NCBI RefSeq assembly: GCF_030408915.1 | Contig: NZ_CP047654.1 | Coordinates: 1,426,001-1,490,000, forward strand | Direction: 5' to 3' | DNA length: 64,000 nt | From: Corynebacterium guangdongense | Lineage (GTDB): Bacteria > Actinomycetota > Actinomycetes > Mycobacteriales > Mycobacteriaceae | Part shown: positions 1-8,823 of the stretch, in pieces | Layout: each line of letters begins with the position of its first letter | Numbering within the stretch: the first letter of the stretch is position 1 | The notes under the pieces: generated by a model | The model's input: only the letters and a program-made list of their open reading frames with translations | What the model was told of the DNA's origin: nothing | The model's database searches: none | Program-made: the position numbers and the translations under genes

Positions 1-305
1 GTCCAGGTCTCGTCCTTCGGGGCGGCGAAGCGGAAGGTGGAGCCGCCGAAGCCCAGCTCGAGGACCTCCTCCACGTCCGCCAGTGAGTCTCCGGCGAGAT
101 CACGGCCGGTGATCCCCAGGTCGATCTGACCGTTGGCGACGTAGATGGCGATGTCCTTCGGGCGAAGGAAGAAGAACTCCACGTCGTTGACGGTGTCGAC
201 GATGTTGAGTTCCTTCTCCCGGCGGCCCTTGTAACCGGCCTCCTTGAGGATGGCGACGGCGGCTTCGGACAGCGCCCCCTTGTTGGGGACTGCGATGGTG
301 ATCAT
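1..305 (-). CDS. hisG: ATP phosphoribosyltransferase, N-terminal part (truncated by window edge)
   Basis: HisG makes phosphoribosyl-ATP from ATP and PRPP, the first committed step of histidine synthesis in the cytosol. About 101 residues are visible, starting [16 protein letters not shown] and containing DLGITGRDL of the catalytic core. The rest, including any C-terminal ACT-like regulatory domain, lies beyond the left edge, so the long or short form cannot be told. The ATG sits 21 nt after the hisE stop on the same strand, with a GGAG about 11 nt upstream, so it is probably co-transcribed with hisE. The family assignment is firm from the start motif and the hisE neighbour. Confidence 0.95.
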   Translation of the reverse strand, partial: MITIAVPNKGALSEAAVAILKEAGYKGRREKELNIVDTVNDVEFFFLRPKDIAIYVANGQIDLGITGRDLAGDSLADVEEVLELGFGGSTFRFAAPKDETW

Positions 306-326
306 GTGTGCGGTGCTCCGGGGTTT

Positions 327-590
327 TTAGAGGTACTTGTAGATGTCGTCCAGGGTCAGGCCACGCTTGACCATCATGACCTGGGTCCAGTACATCAGCT
401 GACTGATTTCTTCAGCGAGCTCATCGTCGGACTGGTACTCAGCGGCAATCCACACTTCACCGGCCTCTTCGATGACCTTCTTGCCGATATGATGCACGCC
501 CTTGTCGAGTGCGTCGACGGTACCGGAGCCCTCGGGGCGCTCGGTAACCTTGGCGGTCAATTCGGCAAACAGAGAGTCAAAGTTCTTCAC
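327..590 (-). CDS. hisE: Phosphoribosyl-ATP pyrophosphatase
   Basis: HisE hydrolyses phosphoribosyl-ATP to phosphoribosyl-AMP and pyrophosphate, the second step of histidine synthesis. The 87-residue product has the normal length for a stand-alone actinobacterial HisE and carries [14 protein letters not shown] and EEISQLMYW, the metal-binding MazG-like helices. I chose the GTG at 590 because it gives the usual N-terminus (V/M-K-N-F-D-S-L) and lies 8 nt after a TAGTCT hexamer (599-604), a leaderless arrangement; a longer frame to 644 adds an unlikely Gly/Leu-rich tail. It overlaps the 3' end of the HAD phosphatase gene by 14 nt and is followed by hisG. Confidence 0.93.
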   Translation of the reverse strand: MKNFDSLFAELTAKVTERPEGSGTVDALDKGVHHIGKKVIEEAGEVWIAAEYQSDDELAEEISQLMYWTQVMMVKRGLTLDDIYKYL

Positions 591-1269
591 GGTCAGTAAG
601 ACTAGCCCACCACTGCCCCAGCGTCCGCGCAGAGACACCGTCAAAGCCGATCTCCCCCGCCAAAGAACGGATCGGGACTACACCCGCAGGGGGATCATCG
701 GACAGTCCGATCACCTTCGCCCCGGACGCCGCGGCGGCCGTCATGCCCGCGACGGAGTCCTCGAAGACCAGGCACTCCGAGGGGTGCCTGCCGACGCGGC
801 GGGCGGCTTCCACATACATGTCCGGGTAGGGCTTAGCCCGGGTGACCTCGTCACCGGTGATGGAGTCGACGAAGAACTCCCGGCCGACGGCGTCGATGGA
901 GGGGTCGGCGAGTTCACGCTCGGTGTTGGTGGTCACCAGCATCGGCAGGTCGGCGGACCTGAGCTCGGCGAGCAGCTCACGCACCCCCGGGTTGGGTGCG
1001 AGCCGACCGGCCATGAGCTCGGCCATGCGGTCGTACATCCAGCGACGCTCGACGCTGTACTCGACGTCCACCCCCGCCCACTCCGACAGAATCGACAACG
1101 TGTTGGCGAAACTGCCGCCCACGGTCTTCTCACGGACCTCGGGGGTGATGCGACGGCCGAGCTTCTCGCTGAGCTCGAAGGTGGCGATGCCCCAGAGGGG
1201 CTCGGAATCGACCAGCGTGCCGTCCATGTCCCAGAAGATGGCCGCCGGCAGCCTGTTTCTAGTCGTCAA
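577..1269 (-). CDS. HAD-superfamily phosphatase (beta-phosphoglucomutase/phosphatase-like)
   Basis: This is a 230-residue HAD hydrolase of the subfamily with a helical cap. Motif I is near the N-terminus ([13 protein letters not shown], first Asp the nucleophile); motif II is probably MLVTTNT; motif III/IV is in the KPYPDMY and [16 protein letters not shown] stretch. These features predict dephosphorylation of a small phosphorylated sugar or nucleotide, but the substrate cannot be read from sequence. No ATG precedes motif I, so a TTG at 1269 is the best start; it overlaps the stop of the upstream gene by 11 nt, suggesting translational coupling. The 3' end overlaps hisE. As I recall it, C. 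glutamicum has metH in this neighbourhood; none is present here. Confidence 0.85.
   Translation of the reverse strand: MTTRNRLPAAIFWDMDGTLVDSEPLWGIATFELSEKLGRRITPEVREKTVGGSFANTLSILSEWAGVDVEYSVERRWMYDRMAELMAGRLAPNPGVRELLAELRSADLPMLVTTNTERELADPSIDAVGREFFVDSITGDEVTRAKPYPDMYVEAARRVGRHPSECLVFEDSVAGMTAAAASGAKVIGLSDDPPAGVVPIRSLAGEIGFDGVSARTLGQWWASLTDREEL
599..604 (-). promoter_or_regulatory. Candidate leaderless -10 (TAGTCT) for hisE
   Basis: On the minus strand TAGTCT is followed by 8 nt and then the hisE GTG. It lies inside the end of the HAD phosphatase gene and would give hisE a transcript beginning at or next to its start codon. Confidence 0.5.
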
Positions 1270-1651
1270 AGCTCGGCAACTCCGCCAGCGCCTCGTCATC
1301 GGCGCCGGTGGCCCCGGCCGCGGCGACGATGAGTTCCTGGATCTCCTCCCACTCCTCGGGCTCCAGGATCGCGTCCTCGTGCCGGGAGTTGAAGGCGCGC
1401 AGCCGATCGACGGATGCGTTGACCACCGTAGCCAGGGCCTCCCCGTCCGGATCGTCGGGCAGCAGCTCAAGGGCGTCGAGCATCTTCTCGAGGATGCTCT
1501 TGAGCTCGGGCAGCGCCTTCGCGTCGAAAGGGGCTTCCCAGAACTCGGTCTCCCCCTCCTGGAGGTAGGAACCGGTGGCGAACTCAGTCAGGGTGGCGAT
1601 GAACTGGTCCACATCCGACTGGAAGTCTGAACGAATCGTCATGCTGGCCAT
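1259..1651 (-). CDS. Conserved acidic protein of unknown function
   Basis: A small acidic, helical protein of about 130 residues, rich in Glu, Asp, Ala and Leu, with no signal peptide and no membrane segment. I do not recognise a named domain. It starts 6 nt after mshC and overlaps the start of the HAD phosphatase by 11 nt, so it is part of the same minus-strand operon (uppP-mshC-this-HAD-hisE-hisG). Two in-frame ATGs compete: 1651 (MASMTIRS), with GAGTGAG just upstream, and 1642 (MTIRSDFQ). I used the first; the difference is three residues. Function unknown. Confidence 0.75.
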   Translation of the reverse strand: MASMTIRSDFQSDVDQFIATLTEFATGSYLQEGETEFWEAPFDAKALPELKSILEKMLDALELLPDDPDGEALATVVNASVDRLRAFNSRHEDAILEPEEWEEIQELIVAAAGATGADDEALAELPSFDD

Positions 1652-1657
1652 TCTCAC

Positions 1658-2899
<1,242 letters not shown>

Positions 2900-2906
2900 A
2901 GGTGTC

Positions 2907-2912
2907 ACCCTA
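2907..2912 (-). promoter_or_regulatory. Candidate leaderless -10 (TAGGGT) for mshC, overlapping the uppP stop codon
   Basis: Read on the minus strand, the uppP stop TAG (2910-2912) forms the first half of TAGGGT. Seven nt separate the hexamer from the mshC ATG, the spacing expected if transcription starts at the A of the start codon. Confidence 0.5.
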
Positions 2913-3791
2913 GTACGGCTGCAGAACGCCGAGCACCAGCAGGAGCATCACGAGCAGGCCGGCCGGGATGCGGTAGGCCGCGAACCAGGAGAAGGAATGG
3001 TTGGCGACGAATTTCAGCAGCCACGCGATCGAGACGTAACCGAGGACGAAACAGATGATCACACCGGTGATGAGCATCGGCCCCGTGGCGGCCTGGCCGG
3101 CCTGGGGGGCGAAGGCGTCGGGCAGCGAGAACAGGCCCGAGGCCAGCACTGCCGGAATGGCGAGCAGGAAGCTGAAGCGGGTGGCGACCTCCCGGTCGAT
3201 GTTGAGGAAGAGCCCGCCCGAGATCGTGGAGCCGGAGCGCGAGACGCCCGGAATGAGGGAAAGACACTGCCACAGGCCCATGATGATCGCGTCCTTCATC
3301 GTCATCTCCTCCAGGGTGCGCTGCTTCTTGCCGAACTTCTCGGCGGCGATGAAGACGAAGGAGAACAGGATCAGCACCGTGGCGGTGACCCACAGGTTGC
3401 GTAACTGGTCACGGATCAGATCCTGGAACAGGAAGCCGATGAGTCCCACCGGGATGGTGCCGACGATGACCATCCAGCCCATCCTGTAATCCTGCCCGCG
3501 GGCGTCCTTGTTCACCAGGCCCCGGAACCACCCGGTGAGAATCTGCCAGATCTCCCGGGCGAAGTAGACCAGCACCGCGGCCTCGGTGCCCAGCTGGATC
3601 ACGGCGGTGAAGGAGGCTCCGGCGTCCTGGCCCCAGAAGAGCTCGGAAATGATGCGGAGGTGCCCGGAGGAGCTGACGGGAAGAAACTCCGTCAGTCCCT
3701 GAACGATGGAAAGGACGATGACCTGGCTCCAGGACATCATCTCCCCGGCTGCTGAGGCAGCGTCTGATGCTGCAATGTAGGTCGTAGTCAC
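2910..3791 (-). CDS. uppP: Undecaprenyl-diphosphatase
   Basis: UppP (BacA) dephosphorylates undecaprenyl pyrophosphate on the outer face of the membrane so that the lipid carrier of cell wall synthesis can be reused. The 293-residue polytopic protein has both signature motifs: [13 protein letters not shown] (around residue 35) and [13 protein letters not shown] (around residue 180), plus about seven to eight hydrophobic helices. The GTG at 3791 gives an N-terminal tail [17 protein letters not shown] before the first helix; a shorter start at 3737 (MSWSQV) is possible. A TAGGGT lies 7 nt before the GTG. It is divergent from the LppL-like lipoprotein gene. Confidence 0.95.
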   Translation of the reverse strand: MTTTYIAASDAASAAGEMMSWSQVIVLSIVQGLTEFLPVSSSGHLRIISELFWGQDAGASFTAVIQLGTEAAVLVYFAREIWQILTGWFRGLVNKDARGQDYRMGWMVIVGTIPVGLIGFLFQDLIRDQLRNLWVTATVLILFSFVFIAAEKFGKKQRTLEEMTMKDAIIMGLWQCLSLIPGVSRSGSTISGGLFLNIDREVATRFSFLLAIPAVLASGLFSLPDAFAPQAGQAATGPMLITGVIICFVLGYVSIAWLLKFVANHSFSWFAAYRIPAGLLVMLLLVLGVLQPY

Positions 3792-3798
3792 CCGGAAC

Positions 3799-3804
3799 AC
3801 CCTA
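3799..3804 (-). promoter_or_regulatory. Candidate leaderless -10 (TAGGGT) for uppP
   Basis: TAGGGT on the minus strand is followed by 7 nt and the uppP GTG. It faces away from the lipoprotein -10 at 3829-3834, making a compact divergent promoter pair. Confidence 0.5.
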
Positions 3805-3828
3805 CAACTTTCGCGCCATGCCACCGAG

Positions 3829-3834
3829 TAGGCT
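3829..3834 (+). promoter_or_regulatory. Candidate leaderless -10 (TAGGCT) for the LppL-like gene
   Basis: TAGGCT is followed by 8 nt and a GTG at 3843; another GTG, out of frame, starts at 3841. The spacing supports the 3843 start. Confidence 0.45.
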
Positions 3835-3842
3835 TAACCGGT

Positions 3843-4850
3843 GTGTATTCCCGAATCCGTCGAGCCGTCACCGGCTCCATCGTTGCCTCCGCCCTGGTTC
3901 TGACCGCCTGCCAGCAGGGCTCCTCCCCCGACCCGGCCCCGGAAATGGGTAACGCCACCCCGGCGGCGTCCCCGGAGTCCGAGAACCCCGCCGGCGAGGT
4001 CATCGCGGTGGGCCAGCCGATCACCGACCTCGTCGCCGTCGGCGACGTACTCGCCTACCGCACCGAGGGTGCGTTGACCATCGGCACCGTCGACCAGCTC
4101 CGCAATGATGAGGCGACCACCGTCGAGATCGACCCCTCCTGCGGTGACCTCAACGAAGGGTCGGCTGACTTTGTCCTGGCCTGCGGCGACACCGTGCGCA
4201 TCATCCCCGCGGACTCCCCCGCCGATGAGCGGGTCCGCCAGCTGGAGGACCCGGCGACCACCGCGGCGCTGGCCGACAACATGCTCGTCGTCGCCAACGG
4301 CGAGGCCTCCAACGTCACCATCTACCGGGAGGACGCGGACCCGAAGACGATCCGCGTCGAGGACGCCACCGACCAGCTCATCACCGTCCCGCGCGCCGAC
4401 GGCACGGAATCCGTCGTCCGCACCAACCGTGAGACGACCATCATCCAGAACATCGAACTGGACAAGAACCGCCAGGGCGGCACCCTGCGCGTCGGTCTGG
4501 GCGTCGGACAGATCGCCCCGGGCGCCGACGGCCTGGTCATCGCCGCCGACACCATGGGTCCGCAGATCGCGGTCTACGGCTACGAGGCCGCGATCCGCCT
4601 GCAGCAGACCGCCCCCACCGAGGCCAGCCCGTGGGGCGCGGCCTGGGATCCCGCCCGCGAGCTGGCATGGGTCACCTCGACCGCGGAGAATGAGGCCATC
4701 GGCTACCGCATCGCCGACGGCGTGCCCGTGGAGACGCAGCGCTTCCCCACACTCGCCGACGCCCAAAACATCCGCGCCACCACCGACGGCTCCGTCGTCG
4801 TGGCCTCCGCCACCGGCGAGGGCCTGCAGATCGTCAGTCCCGCCGAATAA
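3843..4850 (+). CDS. LppL-like lipoprotein
   Basis: A 335-residue predicted lipoprotein. The N-terminus has a basic region, a hydrophobic stretch (SIVASALVL) and a lipobox LTAC ending at Cys 23, so it should be lipid-anchored on the outer face of the membrane. The mature part is an acidic, beta-rich domain with repeated motifs that recall a beta-propeller (for example VVASATGEGLQIV near the end). Position between uppP and pyrD matches lppL (Rv2138) of M. tuberculosis. Its molecular role is not known. The GTG at 3843 is preceded by TAGGCT at a leaderless distance, and the pyrD start follows 18 nt after the stop. Confidence 0.85.
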   Translation: MYSRIRRAVTGSIVASALVLTACQQGSSPDPAPEMGNATPAASPESENPAGEVIAVGQPITDLVAVGDVLAYRTEGALTIGTVDQLRNDEATTVEIDPSCGDLNEGSADFVLACGDTVRIIPADSPADERVRQLEDPATTAALADNMLVVANGEASNVTIYREDADPKTIRVEDATDQLITVPRADGTESVVRTNRETTIIQNIELDKNRQGGTLRVGLGVGQIAPGADGLVIAADTMGPQIAVYGYEAAIRLQQTAPTEASPWGAAWDPARELAWVTSTAENEAIGYRIADGVPVETQRFPTLADAQNIRATTDGSVVVASATGEGLQIVSPAE

Positions 4851-4868
4851 GCCCCAAGGAGACCGCCC

Positions 4869-5945
4869 ATGTCCCGTCTGTATCAGGCAGCACTCAACGT
4901 CATGTTCCGGATTCCGCCGGAACGCATCCACGAGATCATCAACGTGTGTCTCGGGGCCCTGCAGAAGACCGGGCCACTCAACCGCGGCCTGGGTGCGATC
5001 CTGCCGGTCACGGATCCGGTCCTGTCCCAGCAGGTCCTCGGCACCACCTTCCCTCGCCCGCTCGGCCTGGCCGCCGGCTTCGACAAAAACGCCGCAGCCC
5101 CGGACGTGTGGTCGCCGCTAGGCTTCGGCTACGCGGAACTCGGTACTGTCACCGCCCAGGCGCAGCCCGGCAACCCCGCCCCCCGACTGTTTCGCCTGAA
5201 GCCGGACAAGGCTCTGCTCAACCGGATGGGCTTCAACAACCGCGGCGCCTCGCAGGCGGCCCGCAACCTCGAGGCTCGCCGCTACGGCGACGTCGTCGGC
5301 ATCAACATCGGCAAGACCAAGATCACCCCCGCCGAGGAGGCGGTCGGAGACTACGTGGCGTCGACGCGCCAGCTCAGCCACCTCGCGGATTTCCTCGTGG
5401 TCAACGTCTCCTCCCCCAACACCCCCGGCCTACGCGACCTGCAGGCAGTCGAGTCCCTCCGGCCCATCCTGACGGCCGTGCAGGCCGCTGCCGAATGCCC
5501 GGTCCTGGTCAAGATCGCCCCCGACCTGGCCGACGAGGACGTCGACGCCGTGGCCGACCTGGCCCTGGAAATCGGGCTGGACGGCATCGTCGCGACCAAC
5601 ACGACGATCTCCCGGGAGGGCTTGGAATCTGACACATCGGGGCTGGGCGCCGGCGGCGTTTCCGGCCCCCCGGTACGCGCCCGCGCGCTGGAGGTCATGG
5701 ATCGTCTGTACGGGCGTGTCGGCGACCGCCTGGTCCTCGTCGGCTCCGGGGGCATCTCCGACGCCCGCGACGCCTGGGAGCGCATCGGCGCGGGAGCCAC
5801 GCTGCTCCAGGGCTACACGGCGATGATCTACCAGGGCCCGGAATGGATGCGCGACGTCCACCGCGGCCTGGCCGAGCAGGTCAGGGCCCACGGCCTCAGC
5901 AACATCTCTGAGGCCGTGGGCAGGAAATTGGAGTGGCGCGACTAA
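4869..5945 (+). CDS. pyrD: Dihydroorotate dehydrogenase (quinone), class 2
   Basis: PyrD oxidises dihydroorotate to orotate in pyrimidine synthesis and passes electrons to membrane quinone. The 358-residue length and the N-terminal helical extension ([22 protein letters not shown]) mark class 2, membrane-associated enzymes. Visible motifs are [13 protein letters not shown], the catalytic-loop [11 protein letters not shown] and the FMN phosphate site [19 protein letters not shown] lies 7 nt before the ATG. It follows the lipoprotein gene closely and is convergent with the PEBP gene, which ends 4 nt beyond it on the other strand. Confidence 0.97.
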   Translation: MSRLYQAALNVMFRIPPERIHEIINVCLGALQKTGPLNRGLGAILPVTDPVLSQQVLGTTFPRPLGLAAGFDKNAAAPDVWSPLGFGYAELGTVTAQAQPGNPAPRLFRLKPDKALLNRMGFNNRGASQAARNLEARRYGDVVGINIGKTKITPAEEAVGDYVASTRQLSHLADFLVVNVSSPNTPGLRDLQAVESLRPILTAVQAAAECPVLVKIAPDLADEDVDAVADLALEIGLDGIVATNTTISREGLESDTSGLGAGGVSGPPVRARALEVMDRLYGRVGDRLVLVGSGGISDARDAWERIGAGATLLQGYTAMIYQGPEWMRDVHRGLAEQVRAHGLSNISEAVGRKLEWRD

Positions 5946-5949
5946 CGGG

Positions 5950-6492
5950 TTACTCCGTGGCCTCGTACCATCCCCACAGCACGGCACGGCCGATGCTGTG
6001 GAAGTAGAGGTTGAAACCGAGCACCGTGGCCGTCGACTCTGGGTCGATGTCGAGCTCCTCGACGTCGACCGCGTGGACCGCGTAAAGATACCGGTGCGGG
6101 GCATGACCAGCCGGGGGGTTGGCGCCGTAGTGGCGTCGCTCCCCGGCGTCGTTGCTCAGGGTGACGGCCCCGACCCCGAGGTCGGCCAGGGCGCCGGCAT
6201 CCGACGGCAGCTCCGCGACGTCCACTGGGATGTTGAAGGCCGCCCAATGCCAGTAGCCGGAGCCGGTGGGTGCGTCCGGATCGAAACAGGTCACCGCGAG
6301 GGACTTGGTGCCCTCCGGAAGATCCGACCAGGACAGCTGCGGGGAGACGGACTTCGGCGCCCGCAGTTTCTCGTCGAGTTCCGCCCCGTCCTCCAGATCG
6401 GTGGACGTGAGAGTGAACTCCGGGAGAACCTTCAGCGGCGCGTACGGATCCGGACCGGGAAAACGTGCGTCTTGTGCGTAGGAGTAGCTCAT
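5950..6492 (-). CDS. YbhB/YbcL family (PEBP-like) protein
   Basis: A 180-residue cytosolic protein of the phosphatidylethanolamine-binding protein family. Family motifs include SPQLSWSDLPEGTKSLAVTCFDPDAP and the ligand-pocket segment GYWHWAAFNIP, followed by RRHYGANPPAGHAPHRYLYAVHAV. The homologue beside pyrD in M. tuberculosis is Rv2140c. The biochemical role of bacterial PEBPs is poorly defined; lipid or small-molecule binding is likely. The start is uncertain: ATG 6492 (MSYSYAQ) is used; a GTG at 6507 would add MYNGD and has a G-run about 5 nt upstream. Confidence 0.88.
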   Translation of the reverse strand: MSYSYAQDARFPGPDPYAPLKVLPEFTLTSTDLEDGAELDEKLRAPKSVSPQLSWSDLPEGTKSLAVTCFDPDAPTGSGYWHWAAFNIPVDVAELPSDAGALADLGVGAVTLSNDAGERRHYGANPPAGHAPHRYLYAVHAVDVEELDIDPESTATVLGFNLYFHSIGRAVLWGWYEATE

Positions 6493-6575
6493 GTCCCCGT
6501 TGTACACGAAACCCCCGATCCGAGACCCAGGCTGCCCCCTCGAACGACATCGATGTAACTCTCTGGCCAGGCGAT

Positions 6576-6604
6576 TTGTGTCCTTCCGGGGTTCGGGCTA
6601 AATT
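6576..6604 (+). promoter_or_regulatory. Candidate promoter of tRNA-Leu
   Basis: TTGTGT (6576-6581), a 17-nt spacer and TAAATT (6599-6604) precede the tRNA, giving a leader of about 55 nt. The -35 is weak; the -10 fits TAnnnT. Confidence 0.4.
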
Positions 6605-6666
6605 ATTGCAAGTACCGCAACGGAGCGCGCCGCAAGGCAGTGCCCGGAACGGATACAACACCCGAA

Positions 6667-6752
6667 GCCCGGGTGGCGGAATGGCAGACGCGCTAGCTTG
6701 AGGTGCTAGTGTCCTATTAACGGACGTGGGGGTTCAAGTCCCCCTCCGGGCA
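6667..6752 (+). tRNA. tRNA-Leu (anticodon GAG)
   Basis: An 86-nt type II tRNA. The acceptor stem GCCCGGG pairs with TCCGGGC (one G-U pair); the anticodon loop TTGAGGT gives anticodon GAG, reading CUC/CUU; an extended variable arm (GTCCTATTAACGGAC region) is typical of tRNA-Leu; the T loop is GTTCAAGTC. The discriminator base is A at 6752 and no CCA is encoded. A strong hairpin follows. No attachment-site repeat or integrase lies nearby. Confidence 0.96.
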
Positions 6753-6759
6753 CAGAATG

Positions 6760-6794
6760 AAATCCCGTCTCATCGACACGATGAGGCGGGATTT
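6760..6794 (+). terminator. Terminator after tRNA-Leu
   Basis: A 15-bp stem (AAATCCCGTCTCATC with its complement, one G-U) closes a 5-nt loop GACAC. The stem begins with A's and ends with T's, fitting an intrinsic terminator of either orientation. Confidence 0.8.
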
Positions 6795-6903
6795 CTCCGT
6801 TTTCCTTGATGACCCCCTCGCCTGAAACGACCTGGCCTCGCCCAGGCTCGGCTTTCCGTCCACTGAAGTGGCAGGTTCGCCCGACCCCCTTTTTCGGAAA
6901 CAG

Positions 6904-6942
6904 AAAAACCCGGCCGGCAGAATCACTGTTCCGTCAGCCGGG
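6904..6942 (-). terminator. Probable terminator of the cupin gene
   Basis: On the minus strand CCCGGC and GCCGGG (6909-6942) form a stem with a 22-nt loop that is followed directly by five T's (6904-6908). It lies 14 nt beyond the cupin stop. Confidence 0.55.
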
Positions 6943-6955
6943 CCCCGCGCGGCCA

Positions 6956-7369
6956 CTACTCCTTGTCGGCTTCGGCCTTGGTCTCGTGGACGGTGCCGTG
7001 GGTGTGCTCCGGCGCCGCGTAGATCGAGTAGAGCTTCACCGGCTCGTCAAACTCGTTGACGAGGTTATGCCACTTGCGTGCCGGGACGAAGACCGCGTCA
7101 TCGTCCCCGACGATCCTGTCGATGGCCAGGTTCTCCGGGCCCTCACCGATCATGACCCGGGCCCTACCCTGCTCCAATCGAAGGAACTGGTCGTGACCGT
7201 CGTGAATCTCGGCGCCGATCTCACCCCCCCCAGCCGGAATGGCCATGACGGTCATCTGGAGGAGCCTGCCCGTCCACAGTGTGTCGCGGAAGGCGTCGTT
7301 GGCGCGGGTAGCCTCGTCAATGTTGAGGGTGTACGGGTGCGGGCCATGGTCGCTGCGAAGGTCGCTCAT
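6956..7369 (-). CDS. Cupin domain protein
   Basis: A 137-residue single-domain cupin. The two cupin motifs are visible: motif 1 around GAEIHDGHDQFLRLEQGRARV (metal ligands His, His, Glu are present in H-D-G-H-D-Q-F-L-R-L-E spacing) and motif 2 around FVPARKWHNLVN with its His. The C-terminus has a His-Gly-Thr tail (PEHTHGTVHETKAEAD). It could be a small metal-dependent isomerase, dioxygenase or a sensor; the substrate is not evident. GAGGAG precedes the ATG at 7369; longer in-frame starts extend into the promoter region and were rejected. It stands alone, divergent from the TVP38/DedA-like gene. Confidence 0.88.
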   Translation of the reverse strand: MSDLRSDHGPHPYTLNIDEATRANDAFRDTLWTGRLLQMTVMAIPAGGGEIGAEIHDGHDQFLRLEQGRARVMIGEGPENLAIDRIVGDDDAVFVPARKWHNLVNEFDEPVKLYSIYAAPEHTHGTVHETKAEADKE

Positions 7370-7406
7370 GGTCTGCTCCTCTGATTGATCGGGTTTTACC
7401 CGTTTC

Positions 7407-7435
7407 AGCTTAGGGATTGATTGATTAACTGACCA
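7407..7435 (-). promoter_or_regulatory. Promoter of the cupin gene
   Basis: On the minus strand TGGTCA (7430-7435), a 17-nt spacer rich in ATCA repeats, and TAAGCT (7407-7412) precede the cupin gene by about 38 nt. A short CGGGT/ACCCG hairpin lies in the leader. Confidence 0.5.
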
Positions 7436-7442
7436 CGAGCCA

Positions 7443-7454
7443 TAGGCTTGCCTA
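7443..7454. promoter_or_regulatory. TAGGC inverted repeat resembling half a DtxR box
   Basis: TAGGCTTGCCTA is a 12-bp palindrome that matches the core of the DtxR consensus (TAGGTTAGCCTA) at 10 of 12 positions. It lies between the cupin promoter and the divergent membrane protein gene. The flanks match poorly, so this is tentative. Confidence 0.3.
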
Positions 7455-7517
7455 GGCAGCATCGAAGCGTCCGCGGGCCGACGCGCGTCGCCACGCGGGC
7501 CGCGTCGGGACACCTTC

Positions 7518-7523
7518 TAGAAT
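7518..7523 (+). promoter_or_regulatory. Candidate leaderless -10 (TAGAAT) for the TVP38/DedA-like gene
   Basis: TAGAAT ends 7 nt before the second of two adjacent ATG codons (7531). Confidence 0.45.
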
Positions 7524-7530
7524 CAGAATG

Positions 7531-8241
7531 ATGACATCACTGCGGAGCCTCCGATCCTTCCTCGCCTCAGTCGCGCAGGACGCGATCTCCCGCATCCGTG
7601 CCTGGCCCCGCGCCAAGCAGCTCGCCGTCGCCCTGGCAGTGACGCTGGCGGTGCTCGTCGTCATCACCTTCGACGTCCCGCCCCTGTCCACGCTGCGGGA
7701 TTGGGCGGGGACGGCAGGTCCCTGGTTCCCGGTCGCCTTCTGGGCCGCCTACGTGGTCATCACCCAGCTTCCCGTCCCCAGGACCATCTTGACCCTCTCC
7801 GCGGGGGTGTTGTTCGGACCGTGGACGGGAATTGCCCTCGCCCTGTCCGCCACGGCCGCCTCGGCGGCTCTGAGCCTGACGGTCGTCCGGTTCTTCGTCG
7901 GGGACTGGATTCGCCCGTACCTCACGCACCCGGCGGTCGCCGGCGTCAACGAGCACCTTGAGCGGCGCGGCTGGGTGGCCGTCCTGAGTCTGCGGATGAT
8001 CGCCGGCGTGCCGTTCTCGATCATGAACTACACCGCCGCCCTGACGTCGATCAGGCTGCTGCCCTTCACCGTCGCCACTTTCTTCGGATCGGCGCCGGGC
8101 ACGATTGCCGTCGTGCTTTTCGGCGACACACTCACCGGAGAGGCGGATCCCGTCATCATCGTCATCACTGTGGCGCTGGCGTTGCTCGGCGTGACCGGGC
8201 TCATTCTCGACGCGGCCACCCCGGTCAAGTCCAAACGCTAG
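7531..8241 (+). CDS. TVP38/TMEM64 (DedA-like, VTT domain) membrane protein
   Basis: A 236-residue integral membrane protein with about five to six hydrophobic helices. The VTT/SNARE-associated signature is seen in LPVPRTILTLSAGVLFGPWTGIALALSATAASAALSL, then RRGWVAVLSLRMIAGVPFSIMNYTAAL and FFGSAPGTIAVVLFGD. Family members are linked to lipid scrambling or undecaprenyl phosphate recycling in other bacteria, but no role can be assigned here. The first ATG is at 7528; the ATG at 7531 fits a leaderless start better because TAGAAT ends 7 nt before it and there is no Shine-Dalgarno sequence. Confidence 0.85.
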   Translation: MTSLRSLRSFLASVAQDAISRIRAWPRAKQLAVALAVTLAVLVVITFDVPPLSTLRDWAGTAGPWFPVAFWAAYVVITQLPVPRTILTLSAGVLFGPWTGIALALSATAASAALSLTVVRFFVGDWIRPYLTHPAVAGVNEHLERRGWVAVLSLRMIAGVPFSIMNYTAALTSIRLLPFTVATFFGSAPGTIAVVLFGDTLTGEADPVIIVITVALALLGVTGLILDAATPVKSKR

Positions 8242-8249
8242 ACCACCGA

Positions 8250-8255
8250 TAGGAT
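8250..8255 (+). promoter_or_regulatory. Candidate leaderless -10 (TAGGAT) for the HTH protein gene
   Basis: TAGGAT is followed by 7 nt and ATG 8263. It favours that start over an in-frame ATG at 8254, which lies inside the hexamer. Confidence 0.5.
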
Positions 8256-8262
8256 GGATTCC

Positions 8263-8823
8263 ATGTTGGCCATCCATGCACGTTACCGGGGGCGGGAACG
8301 ACGACGGGCCGAACTGGTCCGCCGTTCCGCCGAAGCGCTTTCGCGACTTGACGGGGTCGCCGGATTCGAGTTACTCGGAGTCGAGGACATCCGCTCCACC
8401 GTCGACGATCCCGAGACCCTGGCCAACGTCGTGATGGCCCTCCTGTCCGACGGTTCATGGGCCATCGGTATCGGCGTCGACACCGCGGAATGGGCCGAGG
8501 ACGCCGCCACCGTCGCGCTGGGCGCGGGTGGCCGAGCGGGCGTGGTCAAGGCACGTGTTCGTTCTCCCCACGCCGGTACTCTCGGGGAGGACATTTCCGC
8601 GGCGTTTCTTCTCATGTCCCACGTGCTGGCCAAGCGCACCGTCGAGGGCCGGGAGGCCACGTCGCTGGTGCGCTCCGGGCTGAACCAGAATGAAGCGGCC
8701 GCGGAGCTGGGCATCTCCAAGCAGGCGATGTCCCAACGTCTGCAGGCCGCCGGGTGGCAGGCCGAGCAGGCCGGCTGGAAGCTGGTGGTCAACCTGCTCA
8801 CCCTGGCCGGGCAGACGCGCTAG
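8263..8823 (+). CDS. SatD-like protein with C-terminal helix-turn-helix
   Basis: A 186-residue protein of unknown role. The N-terminal two thirds resemble the SatD family layout (a basic first helix, then an alpha/beta domain with GSWAIGIGVDTAEW). Near the C-terminus is a helix-turn-helix: SGLNQNEAAAELGISKQAMSQRLQAAGW, the type used to bind DNA. It may be a regulator, but the target is unknown. The gene ends tail to tail with the SPFH gene: the two stop codons lie within CTAG (8820-8823), leaving no room for an intergenic terminator. Confidence 0.7.
   Translation: MLAIHARYRGRERRRAELVRRSAEALSRLDGVAGFELLGVEDIRSTVDDPETLANVVMALLSDGSWAIGIGVDTAEWAEDAATVALGAGGRAGVVKARVRSPHAGTLGEDISAAFLLMSHVLAKRTVEGREATSLVRSGLNQNEAAAELGISKQAMSQRLQAAGWQAEQAGWKLVVNLLTLAGQTR

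Noticed and set aside
6667..6794. tRNA-Leu as an integration site for a mobile element
   Set aside because: No repeat of the tRNA 3' end, no integrase and no shift in gene type follow; the flanking genes are core genes.
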